Origin: a virus
IMG/VR virus record: IMGVR_UViG_3300018080_000293
Span: 1-41,598 of that record
DNA: 41,598 bases
Reading direction: 5' to 3' (one strand)
Shown here: one piece after another, positions 1 to 6,582 of the stretch
How the letters are laid out: each line of letters begins with the position of its first letter
How positions within the stretch are numbered: the stretch's first letter is position 1
The notes under the pieces: generated by a model
Told to the model about the DNA's origin: nothing
Database searches by the model: none
Seen by the model: the letters and a program-made list of their open reading frames with translations, nothing else
Made by a program: the position numbers and the translations under genes

Positions 1-37
1 GGATGAATCCCAAGTTGATGTGGGAAATAAATGCTGA
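1..37 (+). CDS. C-terminal end of the gene that begins at 41372 (wraps around)
   Basis: Read from base 2 this stretch encodes DESQVDVGNKC and then a TGA at 35-37. The gene at 41372 runs open to the last base and leaves two bases (CC); joined to G1 they make a proline codon and the frame continues without interruption. I see the matching frames; that the ends are joined is inference. If correct the whole protein has 87 residues. Function unknown. Confidence 0.6.
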   Translation, partial: DESQVDVGNKC

Positions 38-66
38 ATTGTTTATGGAGGATTAAAGGAGAAATA

Positions 67-258
67 ATGGAAGTAACTGTTGTATTATCAGACCCTAACC
101 ATGATGGTTTTACAATCATTCTAGTCAATGGTGAATTCATTGGTGCTTTGTTTGGCAAAGCTAAAGTGGAAATATATGAAGGTGATAGTAGGAGGCAACG
201 ATGGTTAGTTAGAGTAGAAGGTAATGCTATCATAGCAGACTACATTAAAAAGGAGTAG
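67..258 (+). CDS. Small hypothetical protein (63 aa)
   Basis: Starts at ATG 67, which follows AAAGGAG with good spacing; the upstream ATG at 31 has no ribosome site and is not chosen. The product alternates beta-prone stretches (VTVVLSD, FTIILVNG, WLVRVEG) and ends in a lysine-rich tail, so a small all-beta fold is likely. It is the first of the run of small early genes after the genome junction and lies 16 bases before the ATPase gene. No family recognised. Confidence 0.7.
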   Translation: MEVTVVLSDPNHDGFTIILVNGEFIGALFGKAKVEIYEGDSRRQRWLVRVEGNAIIADYIKKE

Positions 259-274
259 AAGGAGAATGAGGGCA

Positions 275-967
275 ATGACCACACAACAATTATTAGCATG
301 GAACCCACCCTTTCAACCATACATTATCAGTGGAGGTATATTATTGCCTCAAACCAAGATGATTCTATTTGGTAAGTTTGAAACATGGAAATCAATGGTA
401 GCCATACATACCGCATACTGCTTGGCAGAAGGTAAACCATGGTTTGGCTTCCAAACTAATAAAGCATCATCCTATACAGTTCAGTTAGAAATACCCAAAC
501 AAGAGCATAGGAAGAGAATAGCTAAGTATGTAAAAGGTAATAACATAGACCCAGCCAGTGATGGCATGGTTCACTTCCTAACTGAGACATACTACAAGTT
601 GGACAAGCCATACTACCAAGCTGATTTGGAAAAAGAAGTTGCAGAAGCTAGACCAGCAGTTCTTATAGTTGACCCAATCTATGCTATCATGTCAGGCAGG
701 TTAACTGATGAGTTTGATACCAGAAAGCTACTTGACAGGATGAACGCCATTATTGAAAAGTATAAGCTGGCGGTAATTATGATTCACCATGAGCGTAAAA
801 GTCAGATAGTTGATGGTGAGGTATATCGCTCATCAGAGGATATATTTGGCACCAGTATATTCATTGACTGGTGTGATAGTGCTATCAGGACAACAAAGCT
901 ATCTGATTCCAAGATAGAATTATCCTTTGATAAGGTTCGTCATGCTGAGAAGCAATTAAGACCATAG
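275..967 (+). CDS. RepA-like/AAA_25 P-loop ATPase, 3' end apparently frameshifted
   Basis: RecA-fold NTPase of the kind found in phage and plasmid replication or recombination. A Walker A-like loop GKFETWKS is at residues 33-40, the Walker B strand LIVD at 130-133, and the MIHH segment at 169-172 looks like the sensor strand. The start at 275 is preferred over 266 because the AAGGAG at 259-264 is only one base from 266 but ten from 275. The frame stops abruptly after KQLRP at two tandem TAG codons. In the -1 frame from 964 the text continues as IVVDIAREDLTFKEGL and stops at 1014, overlapping the next GTG start at 1011 as other neighbours here do. Either a sequencing or real frameshift, or recoding; the intact protein would be about 246 aa. 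Confidence 0.75.
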   Translation: MTTQQLLAWNPPFQPYIISGGILLPQTKMILFGKFETWKSMVAIHTAYCLAEGKPWFGFQTNKASSYTVQLEIPKQEHRKRIAKYVKGNNIDPASDGMVHFLTETYYKLDKPYYQADLEKEVAEARPAVLIVDPIYAIMSGRLTDEFDTRKLLDRMNAIIEKYKLAVIMIHHERKSQIVDGEVYRSSEDIFGTSIFIDWCDSAIRTTKLSDSKIELSFDKVRHAEKQLRP

Positions 968-1010
968 TAGTGGACATTGCAAGGGAAGATTTAACTTTCA
1001 AGGAGGGATT

Positions 1011-1265
1011 GTGAAACAAAGAAAGATAAGGTTGTCCAAGAGGTTACCACCAATAGATTTAAAAACTCCAAGAGATTGTGAACCAGTATTAGGCAAGTGT
1101 GCTTATTGTGGGACATTGACTAGATGTAAGAGTTTTACCAAGAATGAGGTAAATACAGAATACCACAGATTATTCACATACTGCTATTTGGAACGAAGGT
1201 CAGAACAATTATTTATTTACTTGTGTGCTACTAATGAACCAGGAATTATAGCAAAATGTAAATAA
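1011..1265 (+). CDS. Small cysteine-containing hypothetical protein
   Basis: GTG start after AAGGAGG (1000-1006). The 84-aa product is basic at the N-terminus (KQRKIRLSKR) and has a CAYC pair plus further cysteines (CEPVLGKC, RCKSF, YCYLE) compatible with zinc binding. It is the last gene before an AT-rich gap with a promoter, so it probably ends the transcription unit that enters from the genome junction. No function can be assigned. Confidence 0.65.
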   Translation: MKQRKIRLSKRLPPIDLKTPRDCEPVLGKCAYCGTLTRCKSFTKNEVNTEYHRLFTYCYLERRSEQLFIYLCATNEPGIIAKCK

Positions 1266-1314
1266 ATAATTCTAAGACTACCTACATCCATAATCTGGTA
1301 CTATATTCTATTAT

Positions 1315-1331
1315 ATATTATATTAAGATAT
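1315..1331. repeat. 17-bp AT-rich word shared with 21858-21874
   Basis: The sequence ATATTATATTAAGATAT occurs here and again at 21858-21874, both times in non-coding AT-rich DNA upstream of or behind a promoter. No other copy was noticed. It could be a bend or unwinding element, or just low-complexity similarity. Confidence 0.4.
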
Positions 1332-1365
1332 GTATTTACAATTAAATATATAGCTCAGATGTTCT

Positions 1366-1377
1366 GAACAAATGTTC
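1366..1377. promoter_or_regulatory. GAAC-N4-GTTC operator-like palindrome
   Basis: GAACAAATGTTC ends three bases upstream of the -35 box of the promoter at 1381. An extra GTTC half-site lies at 1361-1364, and ATGTTCTGA is directly repeated at 1359-1367 and 1372-1380. The same palindrome class occurs near 35429, 35686 and 36687. GAAC-N4-GTTC is the core of the Gram-positive LexA/DinR box; a phage repressor is the alternative reader. Confidence 0.65.
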
Positions 1378-1380
1378 TGA

Positions 1381-1410
1381 TTGACAATAGCTTTGTGACT
1401 GTGCTATAAT
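1381..1410 (+). promoter_or_regulatory. Sigma-70/A promoter for the 1417 regulator gene
   Basis: TTGACA at 1381-1386, an 18-base spacer, and TATAAT at 1405-1410 preceded by TG (extended -10). Both hexamers match consensus exactly. The GTG start at 1417 lies six bases after the -10 box, so the transcript probably begins at or next to the start codon (leaderless). Confidence 0.85.
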
Positions 1411-1416
1411 TAACTT

Positions 1417-1629
1417 GTGAATAAATTAAATTGGCATGTGGTATTATCAGTAACCAAAGAGGAAAAGGGTGCTATTAAATACATATGCTCAATTGAAGGT
1501 ATAACACTAAAGGAATACCTAACCAAAATAATACTTTGCATGACTGGAGGTAATAATGAAATAGATTATGATATACCAATACCAGCCAAATCAAAGAAGG
1601 AAGTAATACTAATAAAAAAGGAGGATTAA
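1417..1629 (+). CDS. Ribbon-helix-helix (Arc/CopG-like) DNA-binding regulator
   Basis: The 70-aa protein opens with a short beta strand (WHVVLSV) followed by two helices around TKEEKGAIKYICSIEG and TLKEYLTKII, the layout of the ribbon-helix-helix fold, which binds DNA as a dimer with the strand in the major groove. The C-terminal third is a charged lysine-rich tail. There is no ribosome site before the GTG; with the promoter ending six bases upstream the mRNA is likely leaderless. Placed directly behind a GAAC-N4-GTTC box, it is a natural candidate for autoregulation and for control of the other boxes. It ends directly against the next gene. Confidence 0.7.
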   Translation: MNKLNWHVVLSVTKEEKGAIKYICSIEGITLKEYLTKIILCMTGGNNEIDYDIPIPAKSKKEVILIKKED

Positions 1630-2271
1630 ATGTCAGAACAAGCACCAAGTTTCAGAGGATTAGAGGAAGGCTATCAAGCAATACCAGTCAAGCATTTCAA
1701 AGGTAAGCTGGAGAGCTTCAATACCGAAATGCGAACCAATGTTACTCCTGCCAAGGAATATGTGAACCTGTTGTTTACTGAACTAGACATCATAGAAACC
1801 TCAGAGCCATATAACTTCCCTATACTCCAACTCTCATTTCCTAGGAGTAAAAGGAAGACTAGCTATTGGGGAGTTCTAGGTGAATCTGGTCTTAAGCATC
1901 TGGGTGAGAATGAGGACTTCCCTAACTTACAAGGTAGATACCTAGAGCTTAAAGTTACTCCAGGTCACATGATGTGGGATGCCTCAAAGGGTGAAGAAAC
2001 TGGTAGGGATTGTTGGGAGATACTCAGTGTATCTGGTGAAGCTGGAGCCAAGCCATCAGGAACTTCTCCATTGAACAGGGCATTGGAATTGCTTGATGGT
2101 AAAAGTGAAGCTGACTTCAACCAATCAGTATTCCAAGATGAGTTGGTCAAGTCTGGTGGCTTGATACCATCAATACTGGACAACACTGATACTGGCTTCC
2201 TTGCCACACTTATATCCACTGGCAGGGCTACTAAGGATGACAGTGGTATATTCCATGTAGTCAAGGAGTAA
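1630..2271 (+). CDS. Hypothetical protein, possible OB-fold single-strand DNA-binding protein
   Basis: 213 aa, ATG after AAAGGAGG at 1618-1625. The N-terminal ~130 residues are beta-rich with alternating hydrophobic residues (VKHFKGKLESF, YVNLLFTELDI, ILQLSF, YLELKVTP), compatible with an OB-like barrel. A small acidic helical part follows (residues ~140-213). It is the first structured protein behind the regulator, upstream of a Cas4-like nuclease and a Sak4-like ATPase, a context where an SSB would fit. That role is inference from context; no signature motif is visible. Confidence 0.6.
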   Translation: MSEQAPSFRGLEEGYQAIPVKHFKGKLESFNTEMRTNVTPAKEYVNLLFTELDIIETSEPYNFPILQLSFPRSKRKTSYWGVLGESGLKHLGENEDFPNLQGRYLELKVTPGHMMWDASKGEETGRDCWEILSVSGEAGAKPSGTSPLNRALELLDGKSEADFNQSVFQDELVKSGGLIPSILDNTDTGFLATLISTGRATKDDSGIFHVVKE

Positions 2272-2273
2272 TA

Positions 2274-2495
2274 ATGGCACAAGAAAATAAACCAGATGAA
2301 GGTAAAATATCAGATGGAGTATGCCCATTCCTAGCGGTTGCTAAGTGTGTTTCATCTGGTGAATTAGACTTTGTAACCGAACATGGTGCAATGTGTCTGT
2401 TATCTAAATGTGCTTTATGGGACGGTATACGAGATATGTGTTCCATAAAAGCTATATCACATAGGTTAATGGACATAGCAGCTGGAGGTGAATAA
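2274..2495 (+). CDS. Small cysteine-rich hypothetical protein
   Basis: 73 aa with five cysteines (C17, C25, C41, C46, C56), no CxxC pair, so metal binding is possible but not obvious. The stop overlaps the next start by one base (TAATG), showing translational coupling. Function unknown. Confidence 0.65.
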   Translation: MAQENKPDEGKISDGVCPFLAVAKCVSSGELDFVTEHGAMCLLSKCALWDGIRDMCSIKAISHRLMDIAAGGE

Positions 2496-2707
2496 TGGCA
2501 TCAACTCATAATGGTAAAACTATAGAATTAAGGAAGTTTTGTGTTGACCAAGCTGCAAACCTAGCCTTAAAAGCATTCCCAAATCCCACCATAACTGATG
2601 TTATCAACAACGCCAAAAAGTTGGAGGAGTATATAAATCCAGTAGAAGTGATAGAGTTAGGAGTAATTGATAAGCTAGCTGTCGAACCTGATGAACAGTC
2701 ACCATAA
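2495..2707 (+). CDS. Small helical hypothetical protein
   Basis: 70 aa, mostly helix-prone (AANLALKAFP, ITDVINNAKKLEEYI), acidic at the C-terminus. Coupled to the preceding gene through a one-base TAATG overlap, and followed by 31 bases before the nuclease gene. No family recognised. Confidence 0.65.
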   Translation: MASTHNGKTIELRKFCVDQAANLALKAFPNPTITDVINNAKKLEEYINPVEVIELGVIDKLAVEPDEQSP

Positions 2708-2738
2708 CCATAGTGTTAAAGAAAGTTGAGGAGTAACA

Positions 2739-3578
2739 ATGCCATTAAGATGGTTTTTATGCCAGAAGTTTGAAGGTAAACCAATCCCACTTGAGGAGTG
2801 TTACAAGTGCCACCAATGTATGACTGAACCTACACTGAGAATAATATCTAATGACAGAGAGTGGACAGGTAATCCATCTACTACCCAATTACTAAATGGT
2901 ACTATGATGGAGTTCCTAAAGATAACCAGGGAGTATGCTTCTGACCCACAAAGGAGAGCCTTTATGCTATCTGGCATAAAATACCATCTTGCATTGGAAT
3001 CAATGGCAAAAGAAATGGGTTTACCAGCCGAGATTGCACTTGGTCCAGATGGACATGATATATTTGACTTGCTTGAACCATGCGATGGTGGCTGGTCTCT
3101 AACAGATAATAAAGATTGGGGAAGCTATAGAGTTGTTAGAGCATTAGGCATAACCAAAATTGGTAAAGGTAAGGATGCTACATTTATAACCAAGCCTGAG
3201 GAAGCTGATGTATTCAATGAAGAACTCCAGTTAAATAACTATAGGATTATGCTGGAGAAAAAAGGAATCACAATAGTCAACATGCAGCTACAGGTTAAAG
3301 TCAGGGATGGTGGATTGCAAGTAGCAGCTACTAGAGGTATTGATTTCAACATTAAATTGATACCAATAAGGAGATTGCCTGATGAGGATGTTCTAATGTA
3401 TTTTAATGCTAAAAAACAAAAGCTACTCAATGCCTTAAAGGACTATGAGACTAATCCAAATTTCTTTCCAGAGATATGTAATGCAGTAGAATCATGGGAG
3501 AACAGAAGATGCCAAGGTCACTGTGATGTAGCAGAATTTTGTCCTAAAGGAATAGTAGAAAAAGGAGGTATGACATGA
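2739..3578 (+). CDS. Cas4-like PD-(D/E)XK nuclease with Fe-S/zinc cysteines
   Basis: Probable exonuclease of the RecB/Cas4 class. Visible elements in order: a cysteine group C8, C21, C24, C27; a helix GIKYHLALE (79-87) matching the GxxxHxxLE motif; acidic residues around D107-D116; the LTDNK segment with D123 and K125, where the D-x-K motif belongs; a Q-x3-Y helix (Q164, Y168); and a C-terminal cluster C247, C258, C262, C268, as in Cas4/AddB enzymes that hold a 4Fe-4S cluster. Length 279 aa suits a phage Cas4-like protein. With the RecA-type ATPase at 4112 it forms a likely recombination or end-processing pair. The extra N-terminal cysteines could hold a zinc ribbon. Confidence 0.72.
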   Translation: MPLRWFLCQKFEGKPIPLEECYKCHQCMTEPTLRIISNDREWTGNPSTTQLLNGTMMEFLKITREYASDPQRRAFMLSGIKYHLALESMAKEMGLPAEIALGPDGHDIFDLLEPCDGGWSLTDNKDWGSYRVVRALGITKIGKGKDATFITKPEEADVFNEELQLNNYRIMLEKKGITIVNMQLQVKVRDGGLQVAATRGIDFNIKLIPIRRLPDEDVLMYFNAKKQKLLNALKDYETNPNFFPEICNAVESWENRRCQGHCDVAEFCPKGIVEKGGMT

Positions 3579-3922
3579 CCACTAGACTAATACATAAGTT
3601 TCCTACAATGGAAACACTGTATTTTGAACCATGCCCTGAGATTCCAAAGAATGAACCTAATATAGCCATGTCTGGAAGAACAGTTAGGGAAGGACATTTT
3701 GAATATGGTTTCATAGTTGAAGGTGATTCAACTGACCATTTCCACTTTAGATGCCCTAACTGCAAAGATGCAGCAAGGGTTATTGGTATTGAGATAACAG
3801 AGTATAAGAATTACCCAGAGCTTTACTTTACCTTATATTGCAATAAATGCAAATTGCTTGGAAGGCGTAAAGTTTGGGTTGGTTGGACAGGAGAACAGAA
3901 GGTACAACATGAAGATATATGA
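3575..3922 (+). CDS. Zinc-ribbon protein
   Basis: 115 aa. A CPNC pair (residues ~62-65) and a CNKC pair (~90-93), about 25 residues apart and joined by beta strands, form a classical zinc ribbon at the C-terminal half. Overlaps the nuclease gene by four bases (ATGA), so the two are translated together. It may bind nucleic acid, but its role is unknown. Confidence 0.7.
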   Translation: MTTRLIHKFPTMETLYFEPCPEIPKNEPNIAMSGRTVREGHFEYGFIVEGDSTDHFHFRCPNCKDAARVIGIEITEYKNYPELYFTLYCNKCKLLGRRKVWVGWTGEQKVQHEDI

Positions 3923-4115
3923 GCTAAGGGAAAAGAAACCAAAGGAGAAATGTTCTGCTGACATAACTGATGTTGTAGTGGAATACAATGATACTCCAGA
4001 TGATTATATACTTGTATACCTTAGCATAGGTTTCTGTGTAAAATTACTCCGTTCGGAATTATTGGGGGTGAATGAGGAAATGAACAAAAAATATCTTGTA
4101 GAGGAGGAAACATGA
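3909..4115 (+). CDS. Small hypothetical protein
   Basis: ATG 3909 is chosen because AGAAGG precedes it; the longer frame from 3858 lies wholly inside the zinc-ribbon gene. The 68-aa product is charged, with a central beta part (DDYILVYLSIGFCVKLL). Overlaps its neighbours by 14 and 4 bases. Unknown function. Confidence 0.6.
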   Translation: MKIYELREKKPKEKCSADITDVVVEYNDTPDDYILVYLSIGFCVKLLRSELLGVNEEMNKKYLVEEET

Positions 4116-4888
4116 TAGCAGGTATATGGGGTAATGATAAAACTGGTAAGACCAGTCTAGCCCTATCATTCCCTAAGCCAATGCATTATATGGAGTTTGA
4201 CTTGGGTGGCTATGATAGAGCAAAACACAGGTTCAAAAAGGAAATTGAGGGAGGACTGATAACTCACAAAGCATACATTGTTCCATTCCAAGGAGATTTC
4301 AGTGAGGTAACCTTTAAGCCAAGTAAGATAATTACTGGTATGAAGGAGTTTTGGTATTCATTCCTACAAGACTATATTGGGTTTCTCAATGCTAATAATG
4401 GTATTGCTACTGGTGTGTTGGATACTGGAACTTTACTTTGGGAAAGCATCTGCACAGCATTCCTACAAGAGAAACAAGAACTACAAATTGATAAAAATGG
4501 AAATGTTATAGGTGGTAGAGAGCTAAGAACTAGCTTGTTACCTATTGAGTATAGAGAACCTAACATTAGAATGAGAGGATTGATATACCAAGCCAGAGTC
4601 CATGGAAAGAATCTTATTCTAACACACCATTCAAGGGATGTATATGCAACAAGACCTAATCCTAAAACTGGAGCATATGAGGAAGTTAGAACAGACCAGA
4701 AGGAAAGAGCTGGATTCAACTCATTAGGGGATAGCACAGACTTGATGCTTCATACCTATCTGGAAGGTGGAGTATTTAAGTGTAGGGTTTGTGATGAATC
4801 TACACCACCTTCATTGATTGGAACTATTATTGATAATCCTACCTATGATATGATACAGCTAATGATTACCAAGCTTAATGGGGGTTAG
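4112..4888 (+). CDS. Sak4-like RecA-fold ATPase (AAA_24 type)
   Basis: Single-domain P-loop ATPase of 258 aa. Walker A GNDKTGKT at residues 7-14, Walker B strand GVLDTG with D104, and the LILTHHSRD segment near 168-176 in the position of the sensor/L1 region. Proteins of this layout in phages (Sak4 group) are RecA/Rad51-related recombinases that act with an SSB. Its location behind a Cas4-like nuclease gene strengthens a recombination role. Overlaps the previous gene by four bases. Confidence 0.7.
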   Translation: MIAGIWGNDKTGKTSLALSFPKPMHYMEFDLGGYDRAKHRFKKEIEGGLITHKAYIVPFQGDFSEVTFKPSKIITGMKEFWYSFLQDYIGFLNANNGIATGVLDTGTLLWESICTAFLQEKQELQIDKNGNVIGGRELRTSLLPIEYREPNIRMRGLIYQARVHGKNLILTHHSRDVYATRPNPKTGAYEEVRTDQKERAGFNSLGDSTDLMLHTYLEGGVFKCRVCDESTPPSLIGTIIDNPTYDMIQLMITKLNGG

Positions 4889-4889
4889 T

Positions 4890-5039
4890 ATGGGTAAACA
4901 TATGAATCTACAAGCCTTCAGAAGGTTCTGTCCTCGTTGTAGTAAATTGATATGCAACGACCACAGGTATTGTGGTAGTAGAGCCAAAAGACCATGTGTT
5001 GTTCATACTACTGAACTAAGAAAACCAGAGGAGGTGTAA
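4890..5039 (+). CDS. Tiny zinc-knuckle protein (49 aa)
   Basis: Begins one base after the ATPase stop and shares TAATG with the next gene. It carries CPRC, then C-x5-C, and another cysteine and histidine (RPCVVH), with many arginines and lysines; a small nucleic-acid-binding zinc module is plausible. No family recognised. Confidence 0.6.
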   Translation: MGKHMNLQAFRRFCPRCSKLICNDHRYCGSRAKRPCVVHTTELRKPEEV

Positions 5040-5398
5040 TGAAAGAAACACAATACCCAATTATATTTGATAAGTGTCCAACATGTGGTTCAACAGAGTG
5101 CGTGGTAGAAACTGAGGTTGCTGATGAAATAGAAAGAGGTAACCTGCCATCTGATATGAAAATTCCTGCACTGATAACAGAGAGTCACCTGATTGACACC
5201 AGGGTTCCTCTAAAGGAAACCAAGAAATTCAATGCATTGGTCAGTTACTACGATATATGTGCCAACTGTGGGAATCTATACTGTAAGCAGATAAGAAGGG
5301 TAACTGGCACAGCAACACCTAGACCTAAGCCTGGACCTCAGATACTTAGACCACCTGACACTTTTATGGGTGGTTCACCATTCATTGGTAGAGGATAA
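5039..5398 (+). CDS. Zinc-ribbon protein with basic proline-rich tail
   Basis: 119 aa. CPTCGSTEC near the N-terminus and CANCGNLYC around residues 78-86 make a two-knuckle zinc ribbon. The tail is rich in P, R and G (ATPRPKPGPQILRPP), probably disordered. It is the last protein gene before the structured RNA region. Confidence 0.7.
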   Translation: MKETQYPIIFDKCPTCGSTECVVETEVADEIERGNLPSDMKIPALITESHLIDTRVPLKETKKFNALVSYYDICANCGNLYCKQIRRVTGTATPRPKPGPQILRPPDTFMGGSPFIGRG

Positions 5399-5433
5399 TT
5401 AGTGAACCTTTACAACCAAATATAGTATCTAAT

Positions 5434-5945
5434 CTTGCTGGTGGCTGCATTGAAACTTGGAGTAGCCTTAATAGGGATGGGTGCCAGTAAGTTAGAGAAT
5501 CCCAGCCACCGATGCTGGATAGCAAGCTCATCTTATGGGTCTAGATTCCCATAGGGTTAGCCCAGCTAGGATGCAAATACTGCAATGCCCGAACGGTAAG
5601 GGTGCAGTAATGAATGTAGTTAGGCAACCGTGAAATGGCTACTGGCTGGGATACCCTGCGAGGCTTGGTGAAAAGGATGTCGTGCCTGAGTAACCCGCAA
5701 GAAAACAAGGTGGTCTGTAGCCAAGCCAGCAGGGTGAAGCCTGAGTCTGAAAGAGGCTTGTCCGAGGCGTTGCATAGGATGAAGGAAACGGGTGCGAACT
5801 GGAATGGGTATAACCAGACGAAAGTCATTACACCGTCCAGACTAGAAACCAAAAGATATGCAGTAGGACTCAGGACGGGCTTGCCAGTGACTTATGCGTT
5901 AAAGGAGTCCATGTCAGGGTGAAAACGTCCCTGAGCTGGCAAGCC
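5434..5945 (+). ncRNA. Large structured non-coding RNA (~510 nt), GOLLD/ROOL-like candidate
   Basis: A 580-base stretch without a credible gene holds many perfect long helices. Examples: 5440-5447 with 5503-5510, extended by 5434-5439 with 5521-5526; 5534-5539 with 5548-5553; 5578-5584 with 5603-5609. Next are 5653-5659 with 5729-5735, stacked on 5662-5668 with 5721-5727 (14 pairs); 5737-5742 with 5754-5759; and 5833-5838 with 5873-5878. The last are 5879-5887 with 5937-5945, enclosing 5915-5919 with 5929-5933. A GAC-GAAA-GTC hairpin (5817-5826) supports the plus strand. It looks richer in G and C than the flanking genes. The size, phage setting and nearby tRNA resemble the ornate GOLLD and ROOL RNAs, but I cannot confirm identity. 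Its ends are estimated from the outer helices. Confidence 0.72.
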
Positions 5946-5978
5946 TTCTGGAAAGGAATGGGGGATAAAGGAGGAGAT

Positions 5979-6581
5979 ATGACACCAACAGAAGAACAGA
6001 TTAAGAGATTTTGGGAGTGGTGTGGGTTTAAGTTCTTTAGACCCTACGAAGGTGGAGCTATTGATGTTATACCCCCCGAAGGGAGTATGTATTTATCTCC
6101 CAGCAAGATGGCAATACCCGAACCAGACCTCAACACCCTCTTTAAGTGGGCTGTGCCGAGGCTATTGCCTATGCTTGAGAACCGATTTAGTCCTGTGACG
6201 AACAAACAAAGAGCCTTACAGTTATTATTCGATAGATGGCTAAATGAGATTCACGAAGGCATAGAACTAGAAGATGCCCTCTTCTGGGCAATCTATAAAG
6301 CAGCAGGATTGGAGGAGAAAATGAAAGACTGGAAAGCTGAAAATCCATATAACCCAACTGATTTGGATTATGGGTTGAGTGTTGCCCCTCTGTCACCCAG
6401 AGAGATGGAAGACTTATGTAGACAGATTTTTGATGATGGATGCCAAGCCCAGGCAAAGAAGCTGGTGGAGTGGGAAGACGAACTATGTAAGGAGCATAAC
6501 AAAGTACCTAATTTACCTGCAATGCCCAGGCGGTGTTGTGAACATTGCTGGCAATCCCTGAAGGAGGAGTTGGGATTATAG
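5979..6581 (+). CDS. Hypothetical protein
   Basis: 200 aa; ATG 5979 follows AAAGGAGG (5967-5974), while the longer GTG at 5919 would lie inside the RNA's terminal hairpin. The N-terminal part is aromatic (QIKRFWEWCGFKFF), followed by DLNTLFKWAVPRLLP; the C-terminus has a cysteine group (RRCCEHCW). Sits between the structured RNA and the tRNA. Word choice here seems somewhat different from the upstream genes. No function assigned. Confidence 0.7.
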   Translation: MTPTEEQIKRFWEWCGFKFFRPYEGGAIDVIPPEGSMYLSPSKMAIPEPDLNTLFKWAVPRLLPMLENRFSPVTNKQRALQLLFDRWLNEIHEGIELEDALFWAIYKAAGLEEKMKDWKAENPYNPTDLDYGLSVAPLSPREMEDLCRQIFDDGCQAQAKKLVEWEDELCKEHNKVPNLPAMPRRCCEHCWQSLKEELGL

Positions 6582-6582
6582 C

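Noticed and set aside
1-10. ATGAATCC shared by both window ends as a terminal repeat
   Set aside because: Only eight bases match and the preceding base differs; the in-frame gene junction without overlap explains the ends better.
1731-1742. GAACCAATGTTA, a near match to the operator box
   Set aside because: One half-site is imperfect and it is in the middle of a coding region.
5833-5880. AGACTA and AAGATAT words that recall the group I intron core
   Set aside because: They are too close together, the expected P7 pairing with AGTC is missing, there is no P3/P8 layout, and the flanking genes have complete stops and starts with no exon to join.
5541-5922. Open frames of 95-103 codons on both strands inside the structured RNA region
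   Set aside because: No ribosome sites, odd composition and conflict with the helices; they are by-products of a GC-richer structured sequence.
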